Assembly: GCA_002407675.1 (NCBI GenBank)
Contig: DHNW01000025.1
Span: 1 to 64,000 of the forward strand
DNA from: Ruminococcaceae bacterium UBA5406
Lineage (GTDB): Bacteria; Bacillota; Clostridia; Oscillospirales; Acutalibacteraceae
Length of the DNA stretch: 64,000 nt
Direction: 5' to 3'
Shown: positions 1-8,786 of the stretch, one piece after another
Numbering within the stretch: the stretch's first letter is position 1
Layout of the letters: each line of letters opens with the position of its first letter
The notes under the pieces: generated by a model
Seen by the model: only the letters and a program-made list of their open reading frames with translations
Databases searched by the model: none
Told to the model about the DNA's origin: nothing
Program-made: the position numbers and the translations under genes

Positions 1-22
1 CTACCAAATGAGCTACGTTCGC
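1..22 (-). tRNA. tRNA, 5' part only (cut by window edge)
   Basis: On the minus strand this is the 5' end of a tRNA: the acceptor strand GCGAACG, then TA, then the D-arm AGCTCATTTGGTAG. The anticodon lies outside the window, so the isotype cannot be read. It follows tRNA-Phe in the same direction and is presumably part of the same transcript. Confidence 0.8.
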
Positions 23-27
23 ATAAT

Positions 28-103
28 TGGTGCCTCCGGGCGGAATCGAACCACCGACACGGGGATTTTCAGTCCCCTGCTCTACCGACTGAGCTACAGA
101 GGC
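28..103 (-). tRNA. tRNA-Phe (GAA), CCA encoded
   Basis: A full cloverleaf can be folded on the minus strand. The acceptor GCCTCTG pairs with CGGAGGC, with discriminator A and an encoded CCA. The anticodon stem GGGGA/TCCCC encloses CTGAAAA, giving anticodon GAA (Phe). Third gene of the tRNA cluster. Confidence 0.95.
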
Positions 104-108
104 AAATA

Positions 109-185
109 TGGCGACTCGGATCGGGATCGAACCGACGACCTCTAGCGTGACAGGCTAGCGTTCTAACCAGCTGAACTACCGAGCC
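109..185 (-). tRNA. tRNA-Asp (GTC), CCA encoded
   Basis: Minus-strand cloverleaf with acceptor GGCTCGG pairing CCGAGTC, discriminator G and an encoded CCA. The anticodon loop CTGTCAC gives GTC (Asp). The next gene starts 5 nt downstream, so the cluster is very compact. Confidence 0.95.
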
Positions 186-190
186 ACTTT

Positions 191-267
191 TGGTGGGAAC
201 AATAGGACTCGAACCTATGACCCCCTGCTTGTAAGGCAGGTGCTCTAACCAGCTGAGCTATGCTCCC
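191..267 (-). tRNA. tRNA-Val (TAC), CCA encoded
   Basis: Minus-strand cloverleaf with acceptor GGGAGCA pairing TGTTCCC, discriminator A and an encoded CCA. The anticodon loop CTTACAA gives TAC (Val). This is the first gene after the promoter at 301-329. Confidence 0.95.
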
Positions 268-300
268 GTTGCCTTAAAAACCATATCAGCGACGTTTATT

Positions 301-329
301 ATCTTACTATATTTGACGCAGAATGTCAA
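301..329 (-). promoter_or_regulatory. Promoter of the tRNA cluster
   Basis: On the minus strand TTGACA (324-329) and TAAGAT (301-306) are separated by exactly 17 nt and lie about 33 nt upstream of tRNA-Val. The -35 is a perfect sigma-A match, as expected for a stable-RNA promoter. Nothing else is seen between 268 and 399. Confidence 0.8.
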
Positions 330-399
330 CAGGAACACCCTAAAATTTTCAGGTATTCGTCATTTTCTTGATGGGTTTCATAAAATCTGGAATTTTTAT

Positions 400-1140
400 C
401 TATTCTGGCTTTTTGGCCACTACGAGAATCCTTTGTGCATCGGCAGGCGGGGGGGCAAACGACATATCACCCCAAACCGCGCATACTTCCAGACCTGCTT
501 TTTTAAGGAGGGAGGAAAGGAACTCCGTTTCATAAGCGCGTTCGTAAAAATGCTCGGAACTTCTGGAATAAAGCTGCCCGCGGCGTTCAAAAAAGTCCAG
601 CGTAATCCCCACGCGGTTGTTCTTTTCGCAGGAATTCTGCCAGACACAGTACACATCACCTACATCATACACGAAAACATTGTGCCCCAGGATGGCCCGG
701 TGCTTATAAACCGTGTTGGCATCAAATATAAAATATCCGCCCGGATTCAAAAACAGGGAAACCCTGCCGAAAGTATCCTGCAGATCCTTTACCGTTGTCA
801 GATGGCTGATACTGTCCAGCATACAGACAACCGTATCGACCGTACCATACAGATCCATCTGCTGCATCTTCTGGCAGATAAAGAGCAGATTCCGGCCTGC
901 TTCCGCAGATTTTTGCTGAGCAACCGTAAGCATCTCCGGGGAAGCATCCAGGCCGAAAATATCAACGTTCCGCTCTGCCAGCTTCAAAGTCAGGCTGCCC
1001 GTTCCGCAGGCAAGATCCAGCGTAAGGCCAGCTTTATGACCGAAAAAAGCCAGCACCTTAAAAAAATAATCGGCGCGGGCAGAATAATCGACATTTCTGG
1101 TTAAAGAGTCATAATACCGGGCAAACGGAGAATAGCTCAT
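400..1140 (-). CDS. Class I SAM-dependent methyltransferase
   Basis: A protein of 246 aa with a Rossmann methyltransferase fold. Motif I LDLACGTG lies near residues 41-48, the acidic residue that would bind the SAM ribose is in GLDAS near residue 65, and a later VCMLDSISHL segment resembles motif IV. The start MSYSPFARYYD is chosen because its ATG overlaps the TGA of the upstream yerC gene by 4 nt (ATGA), which points to translational coupling; the frame can be opened further upstream but without support. The N-terminal YYDSLTRNVDY pattern is typical of a broad family of small-molecule or RNA methyltransferases. The substrate cannot be inferred. Confidence 0.88.
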   Translation of the reverse strand: MSYSPFARYYDSLTRNVDYSARADYFFKVLAFFGHKAGLTLDLACGTGSLTLKLAERNVDIFGLDASPEMLTVAQQKSAEAGRNLLFICQKMQQMDLYGTVDTVVCMLDSISHLTTVKDLQDTFGRVSLFLNPGGYFIFDANTVYKHRAILGHNVFVYDVGDVYCVWQNSCEKNNRVGITLDFFERRGQLYSRSSEHFYERAYETEFLSSLLKKAGLEVCAVWGDMSFAPPPADAQRILVVAKKPE

Positions 1141-1439
1141 TCTTTCTTGCTGTTTTCCTGAAGGCGCTGAAAAACCATCTGATAGCCGTCGCACCCATAG
1201 TGGAGAGAGCGGTTGACACGGCTGATGGTTGCCGTAGATGCGCCTGTTTCAGCGACAATATCGCTGTAAACTTTTTTTGAACTGAGCATATGGGCAACCA
1301 ACAGTCTCTGCGACATAGCTTTAATCTCCGGAACCGTGCACAGATCTTCAAAAAAAGCATAGCATTCATCTTTATTTTTCAGAGTTAGAACGGCCTCAAA
1401 CAAAAAATCGACGCTGGGGTCTTTCAATTTTGAATTCAA
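1137..1439 (-). CDS. YerC/YecD family TrpR-like DNA-binding protein
   Basis: A 100-aa helix-turn-helix protein of the TrpR-related YerC/YecD family. The C-terminal HTH reads IVAETGASTATISRVNRSL (about residues 61-79), and the N-terminal half LFEAVLTLKNKDECYAFFEDLC is the characteristic helical part. The TTG start at 1439 is preferred: LNSKLKDP matches the usual N-terminus of the family and GGGAG lies 10 nt upstream. A GTG three codons upstream is too close to that site. A promoter is visible just upstream at 1465-1493. It overlaps the methyltransferase start by 4 nt. YerC proteins are presumed transcription regulators with poorly known targets. Confidence 0.9.
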   Translation of the reverse strand: MNSKLKDPSVDFLFEAVLTLKNKDECYAFFEDLCTVPEIKAMSQRLLVAHMLSSKKVYSDIVAETGASTATISRVNRSLHYGCDGYQMVFQRLQENSKKE

Positions 1440-1464
1440 AATAATCACACTCCCATGCTCTATT

Positions 1465-1493
1465 ATTGTAACATGAAAAAGCATAAAAGTAAA
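1465..1493 (-). promoter_or_regulatory. Putative promoter of yerC-methyltransferase
   Basis: Minus strand TTTACT (1488-1493), 17 nt, TACAAT (1465-1470). The -10 is strong and the -35 weak. It sits just after the engB hairpin, so yerC appears to start its own transcript. Confidence 0.55.
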
Positions 1494-1510
1494 GCAGCCG
1501 AACGGCAGAG

Positions 1511-1549
1511 AAAACGGTCTGCCGCGGCCTATCTCAACCGCGGCAGACC
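1511..1549 (-). terminator. Terminator hairpin at the 3' end of engB
   Basis: A perfect 12-bp inverted repeat, GGTCTGCCGCGG (1516-1527) against CCGCGGCAGACC (1538-1549), followed on the minus strand by GTTTTC. The first arm lies inside the last engB codons. The short T-run makes it a moderate terminator for the tig-clpP-clpX-lon-engB block. Confidence 0.6.
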
Positions 1550-2115
1550 GACAGAATCTTTTTTCGAAGCTGCTGGACCCCTTCACCCGTCAAAGAAGAA
1601 AAAAAGAGGAATTCCGCATTTTGGCACCGGCAGAAATCCTGCAAGACCTTCGTTTGGGTGCGCCGATCCGAGACGTTCAGCTTATCGCATTTTGAAGCTG
1701 CCAAGATAAACGGGATATTTTGAGCGTGAAGGAAACCGACCATATCAACGTCATCTTTCGCAGGGGCGCGCCGTGCATCAATAATCTGAACAACAAGGCG
1801 CATATCCCTCTGGGATGCAAAATATCCTTCCACCAGTTCCGCCCAGCGGAGCTTTTCTTTCCGCGGCACTTTGGCATAACCGTATCCGGGCAAATCTGCA
1901 AACCGGCAGAACCCGATATTATAAAAATTTACCGTAGCTGTTTTTCCGGGCGAAGAGCTTGTCCGGGCAAGCGATTTTCGGTTCAGCAGTTTATTAATCA
2001 TAGCCGATTTGCCGACATTGGATCGGCCGGAAAACGCAATTTCCGGCCGATCAGGCCACGGCAAACCGGATGAAGTCCCTGCTGAGAGTTCAAAGCAGGC
2101 ATTTTGAAATTCCAT
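1534..2115 (-). CDS. engB: Ribosome biogenesis GTPase EngB (YihA/YsxC)
   Basis: A 193-aa small GTPase needed for assembly of the 50S subunit. Motifs in order: G1 GRSNVGKS (about 30-37), a conserved threonine-rich switch I near SSPGKTATVNF, G3 DLPGYGYAKV (about 74-83) and G4 SKCD (about 141-144). The length matches the family. The start ATG is preceded by AAGGTG. It lies 10 nt downstream of lon and ends the conserved Firmicute block tig-clp-lon-engB, so it is probably co-transcribed with it. The stop codon lies within a terminator-like hairpin. Confidence 0.96.
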   Translation of the reverse strand: MEFQNACFELSAGTSSGLPWPDRPEIAFSGRSNVGKSAMINKLLNRKSLARTSSSPGKTATVNFYNIGFCRFADLPGYGYAKVPRKEKLRWAELVEGYFASQRDMRLVVQIIDARRAPAKDDVDMVGFLHAQNIPFILAASKCDKLNVSDRRTQTKVLQDFCRCQNAEFLFFSSLTGEGVQQLRKKILSVCRG

Positions 2116-2125
2116 TACATCACCT

Positions 2126-4567
2126 TTACTGGGGAATGGCTGCGGAGCGGTCCACCTGCGACGCCGGAGGCGGAAGCACCTGTTTCCGGGTAGGTTCCGG
2201 CACGGCGGAAGACGCCTGCCGCTGAGCCGGCATCCGGGTCAGGGCAATTTTGAGGACCTGCTCAATCCGATCGACGGTTTCAAAACGCACTTTATCTTTG
2301 ACGACCGGATCGATCTCAGCCAGGTCAGAGGCATTGTCTGCCGGTATGATAACGGTTTTGATCCCGCCGCGGTAGGCGGCCATTGTCTTTTCTTTCAGCC
2401 CTCCAATGGGCAGCACACGGCCCAGAAGGGTAATTTCTCCCGTCATGGCAACATCGTGCCGGATGGGAATGTTGCACAGAGCGGAAGTAATCGCCGTTGC
2501 CATAGCGGTTCCCGCGGACGGCCCGTCCTTTGGGATGGCCCCTTCCGGCGCATGAATATGGATATCGTATTTCGTATAGAAATCGTGGCTGATACCCAGT
2601 AACGAAGCCCGTGTCCGAACGCAACTGACAGCGGTTTTCGCCGATTCCTTCATAACGTCCCCAAGGGAACCGGTCAATTCCAGCTTTCCCGTACCATCCA
2701 TTACAGCAACTTCAATCGGCAGAACCGTACCGCCCACGCTGGTCCAGGCAAGACCATTCACAAGGCCAACCATGTCCTTTTTGTTCAGGCTGTCATCCTT
2801 GAATTTTTCGGGTCCCAGCAATTCGGACAGTTTAGCTGCCGTAATGGTAACCTTAGAATCTTTGTCCTGCACAAACGTAAGAGCGCACTTCCTGCAAAGC
2901 GTAGCAATCTGGCGCTCCAGACTGCGCACACCGGCTTCACGGGTGTAGCCGTCAATCAATTTGCGGACTGCCGCAGGAGTAATGTGAAGCATTTGGGGCG
3001 TCATGCCATGCTTTCCCAGCTGCTTCGGGATTAGATGCTCCACAGCAATATGGTATTTCTCTTCATGTGTATAGCTCCCAAGGGTAATGACATCCATCCG
3101 GTCGTAAAGCGGCTCGGGGATGGAACTTGCATCATTGGCCGTCGTTAGGAACAGGACTTTGCTCAAGTCGAAAGGCATGTCAATATAATGGTCGTAAAAC
3201 GAATGATTCTGATCCGGATCCAAAACTTCCAGCAGCGCAGAGGACGGATCTCCGCGGAAATTCCCGCCCATTTTGTCGATCTCATCCAGTAAAACCACCG
3301 GATTGTTTGTACCGGCCTGCTTAATGGCGGCGATAATCCGGCCGGGCATAGAACCAATATAGGTGCGGCGGTGGCCTACAATATCCGACTCATCCCGGAC
3401 ACCCCCCAGGGAAACACGGACATACTTCCGGCCGATCGCTTCCGCAATGGAATGGGCAATGGAGGTTTTACCGACACCGGGGGGGCCAACCAGGCAGATG
3501 ATCTGTCCGCGGATATCGGGAGAAAGTTTTTTGACGGCCAGAATCTCCAGAATCCTTTCTTTGACCTTGTCAAGACCATAGTGGTCACGGTCCAAAATGC
3601 GGCGTGCCTTTTTCAAGTCAATATGGTCTCGGCTGGATTTGTGCCATGGCAATTCCAGACAGGTCTCAATATAACTGACGATAACGCTGCCTTCGTGGGA
3701 ACCTTCCGGCATCTTGGCCAAACGTTCACATTCCCTGATCAGCTTGTCATGCTGGAGTTTTGGCATCCGTGCCTTTTCAACGCGTTCCTTTAACTCGTCG
3801 GCTTCCTTCCGGGGATTATCGCCCTCCCCCAGTTCATTGGAAATCGCACGCATCTGCTCCCGAAGAAAATACTCTTTCTGATTTTCGTCGATTTGTTCTT
3901 TGGCTTTTTCATTGATACTCGATTCAATGGACAGGACCTGGATCTCCTTTTTCAGGATGGCAGCCAGCTTTTCCAGCCTCCGGACCGGCCGAAGTTCTTC
4001 CAAAACGGCCTGTTTTTCCTGGTAGTCAAACATAATGTTGGAAGCAATGTAATCAGCCAGCTCCCCACAGTCTTTTTTCTGCACAACTCCAATAACGATA
4101 TCCGGGGGGATGTGGCTGTAGTTCTGGATATACTGTTCAAAAAGGTTCTGGGTATAGCGCACAAGTGCTTCCGCCCTGCGCGTGGGCCGGGACGGGCGTG
4201 TGTCCACTCGGACGAGGTTGGCATACAGAAACGGATCTTCACTGACATATGATTCCACTTTGGCGCGGTAGATCCCTTCGGCATACAGGCGGACCCCCTC
4301 ATCGCTGCGGTGGATTACCTGCTTAATCCGGGCCACGACGCCCATGCGGTAAATCTGGGAACCGGAGGGGTCATTGTCAGCCAAATCCTTCTGCGCAACC
4401 AAAAACACCATCTGGTCGCTCTCCATGGCCTTTGCAATTGCCTGAACGGACTTTTTCCTTCCCACATCAAACTGAAGAAGCATGCCTGGAAAGACAACCA
4501 GTCCGCGCAGCGCAATGGCCGGCATTGTGACGATCCCCGGGCCTGCGGATGTAATTTCTATGCTCAT
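2126..4567 (-). CDS. lon: ATP-dependent protease Lon (LonA type)
   Basis: An 813-aa cytosolic AAA+ serine protease that degrades misfolded and regulatory proteins. Order of domains: N-terminal substrate-binding LAN domain (about 13-205), AAA+ module with Walker A GPPGVGKT (about 361-368) and Walker B VVLLDEIDK, then the protease domain with the catalytic Ser in KDGPSAGTA (near 682) and the Lys in GGLKEKTMAA (near 725). AAGGAG precedes the start. The last 35 residues form a Pro/Gln/Ala-rich tail beyond the protease fold, which looks disordered. It sits between clpX and engB, the standard Firmicute order. Confidence 0.98.
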   Translation of the reverse strand: MSIEITSAGPGIVTMPAIALRGLVVFPGMLLQFDVGRKKSVQAIAKAMESDQMVFLVAQKDLADNDPSGSQIYRMGVVARIKQVIHRSDEGVRLYAEGIYRAKVESYVSEDPFLYANLVRVDTRPSRPTRRAEALVRYTQNLFEQYIQNYSHIPPDIVIGVVQKKDCGELADYIASNIMFDYQEKQAVLEELRPVRRLEKLAAILKKEIQVLSIESSINEKAKEQIDENQKEYFLREQMRAISNELGEGDNPRKEADELKERVEKARMPKLQHDKLIRECERLAKMPEGSHEGSVIVSYIETCLELPWHKSSRDHIDLKKARRILDRDHYGLDKVKERILEILAVKKLSPDIRGQIICLVGPPGVGKTSIAHSIAEAIGRKYVRVSLGGVRDESDIVGHRRTYIGSMPGRIIAAIKQAGTNNPVVLLDEIDKMGGNFRGDPSSALLEVLDPDQNHSFYDHYIDMPFDLSKVLFLTTANDASSIPEPLYDRMDVITLGSYTHEEKYHIAVEHLIPKQLGKHGMTPQMLHITPAAVRKLIDGYTREAGVRSLERQIATLCRKCALTFVQDKDSKVTITAAKLSELLGPEKFKDDSLNKKDMVGLVNGLAWTSVGGTVLPIEVAVMDGTGKLELTGSLGDVMKESAKTAVSCVRTRASLLGISHDFYTKYDIHIHAPEGAIPKDGPSAGTAMATAITSALCNIPIRHDVAMTGEITLLGRVLPIGGLKEKTMAAYRGGIKTVIIPADNASDLAEIDPVVKDKVRFETVDRIEQVLKIALTRMPAQRQASSAVPEPTRKQVLPPPASQVDRSAAIPQ

Positions 4568-4652
4568 AGACTTTGCTCCTTAGAAAAAGAAGGCCGCTGC
4601 AGAGCGCATAACAAAAAGCTATCACACTGCAACAGCCGAATTGACAATTGGT

Positions 4653-5966
4653 TTACGACGCAGTCTCCTTGCGGCTGCGTTTTCCCGGTGCTGAAATTTT
4701 CAGCTTAACCGGTTTCCTCTCCGGATTATATACAATCAGCGGTTTGGAGCCATGATTTACCGTATCGGCCGTTATGGTAACCTTTTCGACCGTGTAATCG
4801 GACGGAACACTGAACATAATATCGGTCAGGAACCCTTCCACAATCGACCTCAGGCCGCGCGCACCCGTATGCTGCTCAATTGTTTTGTGAGCAATCGCCT
4901 TGAGGGCGTCCGGCTGAAATTCCAGCTCAACTTTGTCAAGCTGAAACAGCTTTTTGTACTGGTTAATCAGGCTGTTTTTCGGTTCCGTTAAAATCCGGAT
5001 CAAAGCATTTTCATCCAGGCCGTCCAGCGCGGCAATAACGGGAAGCCGCCCAACAAGCTCCGGAATCATGCCATATTTAACAAGGTCATGCGGCGTGACG
5101 TCTTTCATCCAGGACGCGGAATCCAGTTCCTTTTTGCTCCGCACCGCAGCCCCGAATCCCATACCGGAAGAAGCCGTACGATTCTGAATAATATGATTCA
5201 GCCCGTCAAATGCGCCGCCGCAGATAAACAGGATATTGGTGGTATCAATCTGCAAAAATTCCTGCTGGGGATGTTTGCGGCCGCCCTGGGGCGGAACATT
5301 GGAAACCGTGCCTTCGAGAATTTTGAGCAGGGCCTGCTGAACTCCTTCGCCGCTTACGTCGCGGGTAATGGATGGGTTTTCTGACTTACGCGCAATTTTG
5401 TCAATCTCATCAATATAGATTATGCCGTGCTCAGCCTTTTCGATATCATAGTCGGCCGCCTGAATCAAACGCAGCAGAATATTTTCCACATCCTCACCGA
5501 CATAACCCGCTTCCGTCAAGGTTGTGGCGTCTGCGATCGCAAAAGGAACATCGAGAATTTTAGCTAAAGTCTGTGCCAAAAGGGTTTTGCCGACACCCGT
5601 CGGCCCCAGGAGAAGAATGTTGCTTTTGGTCAGTTCCACATCCCTGGGATCTCTGCCATAGTAAATTCTCTTGTAATGGTTATATACCGCTACCGACAGG
5701 GCAATTTTGGCACTGTCCTGGCCGATAACATATTCATCCAGCTTCTTTTTGATCTCCTGAGGCTTCGGCAGCTCAGAAGTTTCACTGTAGCTTTCCTTGC
5801 GGGCGGAAAGGTTTTTTTCATCGTTCAGAATCGACATGCAAAGCTCTACACATTCGTCGCAGATAAAAACGCCCGGCCCCGCAATCAGTCTGCGGGCTTC
5901 GCTCTGCGGCTTGCCGCAGAATGAACAGCAGATTTCCCGGCCCCGGTTGCCATCGTTGTTTGCCAT
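4653..5966 (-). CDS. clpX: ATP-dependent Clp protease ATP-binding subunit ClpX
   Basis: A 437-aa AAA+ unfoldase that feeds substrates into ClpP. The N-terminal zinc-binding domain has CSFC (Cys14 and Cys17) and CDEC (Cys36 and Cys39). Walker A GPTGVGKT is at about 121-128, Walker B IIYIDEIDKI near 182-191, and a sensor-2 GARGLRSIVE follows. The C-terminal tail is basic. It lies 14 nt downstream of clpP, so the two subunits are made from one transcript, with lon next. Confidence 0.98.
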   Translation of the reverse strand: MANNDGNRGREICCSFCGKPQSEARRLIAGPGVFICDECVELCMSILNDEKNLSARKESYSETSELPKPQEIKKKLDEYVIGQDSAKIALSVAVYNHYKRIYYGRDPRDVELTKSNILLLGPTGVGKTLLAQTLAKILDVPFAIADATTLTEAGYVGEDVENILLRLIQAADYDIEKAEHGIIYIDEIDKIARKSENPSITRDVSGEGVQQALLKILEGTVSNVPPQGGRKHPQQEFLQIDTTNILFICGGAFDGLNHIIQNRTASSGMGFGAAVRSKKELDSASWMKDVTPHDLVKYGMIPELVGRLPVIAALDGLDENALIRILTEPKNSLINQYKKLFQLDKVELEFQPDALKAIAHKTIEQHTGARGLRSIVEGFLTDIMFSVPSDYTVEKVTITADTVNHGSKPLIVYNPERKPVKLKISAPGKRSRKETAS

Positions 5967-5980
5967 TGTATCACCCTACT

Positions 5981-6565
5981 TTACCGGCTGGTAATCACTT
6001 TATCGATCAGCCCATATTTGACGGCTTCTTCCGCCGTCATGAAATTATCCCGTTCGGTATCGCGCATAATAACGTCAAGCGGCTGGCCCGTCCGCTCGGC
6101 AAAAATTTCGTTCAGCCTTTTTTTGATGTGCAGCATATGCTCGGCCTGAATTTTAATGTCCGTCGCCTGCCCCTGCGTGCCGCCGCTGGGCTGATGGATC
6201 ATAATATCGCTGTTGGGCAGCGCATAGCGCTTCCCCTTTGCGCCAGCGGTAAGCAGAAAAGCCCCCATGCTGGCAGCCAGGCCAATACAGATTGTGGATA
6301 CATCACACTTAATATACTGCATCGTGTCGTAAATTGCAAGTCCTGCTGTTACGGAGCCGCCCGGGCTGTTGATATAAAGGCTGATATCCTTTGCGGGATC
6401 CTGCCCTTCCAAATACAGCAGCTGGGCAACCACCAGACTGGACGTGGTGTCATTGACCTCATCGGTCAGCATGATGATTCGGTCATTCAGCAAACGGGAA
6501 AAGATATCGTAGGAACGTTCCCCGCGGTTGGTCTGTTCAATTACATACGGCACTAAACTGCTCAT
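5981..6565 (-). CDS. clpP: ATP-dependent Clp protease proteolytic subunit ClpP
   Basis: A 194-aa serine peptidase that forms the double-heptamer chamber used by ClpX. The catalytic triad is visible: Ser99 in GLAASMGA, His124 in IMIHQPSGG and Asp173 in MRDTERDN. Length and motifs are standard. AGGAGG precedes the ATG. The gene sits between tig and clpX as in many Firmicutes. Confidence 0.98.
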   Translation of the reverse strand: MSSLVPYVIEQTNRGERSYDIFSRLLNDRIIMLTDEVNDTTSSLVVAQLLYLEGQDPAKDISLYINSPGGSVTAGLAIYDTMQYIKCDVSTICIGLAASMGAFLLTAGAKGKRYALPNSDIMIHQPSGGTQGQATDIKIQAEHMLHIKKRLNEIFAERTGQPLDVIMRDTERDNFMTAEEAVKYGLIDKVITSR

Positions 6566-6649
6566 AATCCGCTTTACCTCCTTAAACCGCCATGCCTATC
6601 TACAGCATTGGCGGGACGGTGCTAAAATATTCCGTATTATTTGCCGGAA

Positions 6650-7993
6650 TTAATCTTTTGCGCCGGCAGCTTCGTCTTTTGCTTCATTCTCTTTCTTGGA
6701 ATCGGGATCGCCTTCTGTAACAACGGCCGCATCCCGCACTAAATCAAAGGCTTTTTCCACTGCAATGTCCTTTTCGAGGTCATCGCGCGCAATCAGCTTT
6801 TTCACCTTTTCTACATCGGTTTTATAGCTTTCGGCGATTTTCCCATATTCTTTCTCGACATCTTCGTCGGAAGGCTTGATGGCTTCCAGCTCTGCTATCT
6901 TTTCCAGAGCCAGGCGCATCTTAACCTGACGCTCCGCCTGCGGCCGGAACTGCTTGCGCATTCCGTCCATATCCATGCCGGTGTACTTCATATAAGTCTG
7001 CAGATTGAGGCCCTGGGAACGGAGGCGGTATTCAAAATCACGCATATCTTCGTCTGTCCGGTTTTTGAACATAGCTTCCGGAATATCGGCCTGAACAAGC
7101 GAAACCAGCTTGTCGATCAGCTGATTGTCCACGCTGTCCTTTGCTTCGGTTTCGCGTGATTCGGCAATCTTTTTCCGGATATCCGCCTTGTATTCATCCA
7201 GCGTATCAAATTCGCTGACATCCTTGACAAAGTCGTCGTCGACAGCGGGAAGTTCTTTCTTCTTGATCTCATGCAGTTTGACATGGAATACGGATTCTTT
7301 CCCGGCCAAATCCTTCGCCTGGTAATCTTTCGGGAACGTGACGGTAACGTCAAATTCGTCGCCTGTCTTATGACCCTCGACCTGATCTTCAAAGCCCGGG
7401 ATAAACTGGCCGGAACCCAGTGTCAGGCTGAAATTGTCCGCTTTGCCGCCCGCAAACGGGTTGCCGTCTACGGTTCCTTCAAAATCAATCATGGTGATAT
7501 CGCCCTTCTGGGCTTCGCGGTCTTCAACCGTAACCATCCGGGAATTGCGGTCCTGAACCCGGGCGATTTCATCGTCTATGTCCTTATCCGTCACGCTGAC
7601 CGGTTTTTTCAGCGCGGAGATCCCTTTGTATCCTTCCATCTGAACTTCCGGTTTTGTTGTGATGGTGGCATTGAACACAAGGCCGTCTTTGCCGGCGGAA
7701 ACGAGATCGAAATCAATCTTGTCTTCAATCATCTCAAGGTTTGCTTCGCGGATTGCCTGTTCCAGTGCCCCTGGATAAAGAGAATTGATGGCATCATCGT
7801 AGAAAATCTTTTCCCCATAGTATTTTTCAACAAACTTGCGCGGTGCTTTTCCCCTGCGGAAACCCGGGATGGTGATTTTTTTATTCTCTTTACGGTAAGC
7901 CTGCTCGACGGCTTTTTCAAACTCATCGGCATCGACCGCTACTTCCAGCCGAAAGCGGTTCGCAGCGACCTTGTTGGATGATTTTAAACTCAT
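6650..7993 (-). CDS. tig: Trigger factor
   Basis: A 447-aa ribosome-associated chaperone and peptidyl-prolyl isomerase acting on nascent chains. The ribosome-binding signature GFRRGKAPR lies at about 44-52, an FKBP-type PPIase domain follows (about 150-240), then the helical C-terminal chaperone arms. The last 20 residues are acidic and Lys/Glu/Ala-rich. A good AGGAGG precedes the ATG and an extended -10 promoter lies upstream at 8034-8042. It is the first gene of the quality-control block. Confidence 0.97.
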   Translation of the reverse strand: MSLKSSNKVAANRFRLEVAVDADEFEKAVEQAYRKENKKITIPGFRRGKAPRKFVEKYYGEKIFYDDAINSLYPGALEQAIREANLEMIEDKIDFDLVSAGKDGLVFNATITTKPEVQMEGYKGISALKKPVSVTDKDIDDEIARVQDRNSRMVTVEDREAQKGDITMIDFEGTVDGNPFAGGKADNFSLTLGSGQFIPGFEDQVEGHKTGDEFDVTVTFPKDYQAKDLAGKESVFHVKLHEIKKKELPAVDDDFVKDVSEFDTLDEYKADIRKKIAESRETEAKDSVDNQLIDKLVSLVQADIPEAMFKNRTDEDMRDFEYRLRSQGLNLQTYMKYTGMDMDGMRKQFRPQAERQVKMRLALEKIAELEAIKPSDEDVEKEYGKIAESYKTDVEKVKKLIARDDLEKDIAVEKAFDLVRDAAVVTEGDPDSKKENEAKDEAAGAKD

Positions 7994-8033
7994 TTTATAT
8001 TTCCTCCTGCAAATTTACATATTAGTGAAAAAC

Positions 8034-8042
8034 ATTATACCA
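8034..8042 (-). promoter_or_regulatory. Extended -10 promoter of tig
   Basis: Minus strand TGGTATAAT, an extended -10 element (TGnTATAAT), about 40 nt upstream of the tig start. No convincing -35 hexamer is found at 16-18 nt, which fits an extended -10 promoter. Confidence 0.6.
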
Positions 8043-8088
8043 CATGCCCCAAAAACTTTCTACCGGTTGCGAAAATGTTTTTAAAGGT

Positions 8089-8781
8089 TCATGACACCAA
8101 AATGGGTGTGAATCCGAGATAATCGCACGAAATTAAATGCATCCGAACACCCCGGCACTGCTGCCCGGCCGGGGAATGCGCAGCCGCCGCCCGGCCGTGA
8201 ATATGGCCGAAATAGCAGTCTGAAACACCCCGCGCAACCAGGATATCCATCAGCTCCCGGCATTCCACCCCATCATAGACCGGCGGATAGTGAAGGAAAA
8301 CGACCGGTTTTGCTCCTGTTTTTTCCGCCGCATCCAGCGAAGCGTTCAGGCGCCCGGCCTCCCGGCTGACGATCTTTTGGTCCTCGGCGCTCTCGGCGTT
8401 ATACAGCCACCCGCGCGTCCCGCAGACCGCAATGCCGCCCACTGCAACGGCGCTGTTGTGAACGATTCCAATACTGCCGAACCCGTGGGCCGCCAGATAA
8501 TCTTCAATTTTTTTTCTGGTGCTCCACCAGTAATCGTGGTTCCCTTTGAGGAACAGTTTCTTTCCCGGAAGGGAATCAATAAAACGGAAGTCCCGTTCTG
8601 CTTCTTCCAGCTTCATCGCCCATGAAATATCACCGGCGATCACAACGGTGTCGTCACTGCCGACAACCGCACGCCAGTTTTCTTCAAGGCGCGGGACGTA
8701 ATTTTCCCATCCCTCGAAAATATCCATCGGTTTATTCTCCCCCAGGGAAAGGTGGAGATCCGCAATGGCAAACAACGGCAT
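8089..8781 (-). CDS. Metallophosphoesterase (predicted phosphohydrolase)
   Basis: A 230-aa calcineurin-like phosphoesterase. The metal-binding motifs appear in order: DLH at the N-terminus (MPLFAIADLHLS), GDISWA, GNHDYWW, an HYPP segment and C-terminal GHIHG. The start MPLFAIAD is chosen because GGAAGG lies 10 nt upstream and the DLH motif is normally this close to the N-terminus; an in-frame ATG six codons earlier lies inside thrC. It overlaps the 3' end of the RBS-bearing thrC tail, so it is probably translated from the thrC transcript. It resembles a COG1768-type phosphohydrolase; the substrate is unknown. Confidence 0.88.
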   Translation of the reverse strand: MPLFAIADLHLSLGENKPMDIFEGWENYVPRLEENWRAVVGSDDTVVIAGDISWAMKLEEAERDFRFIDSLPGKKLFLKGNHDYWWSTRKKIEDYLAAHGFGSIGIVHNSAVAVGGIAVCGTRGWLYNAESAEDQKIVSREAGRLNASLDAAEKTGAKPVVFLHYPPVYDGVECRELMDILVARGVSDCYFGHIHGRAAAAHSPAGQQCRGVRMHLISCDYLGFTPILVS

Positions 8782-8786
8782 GATTC

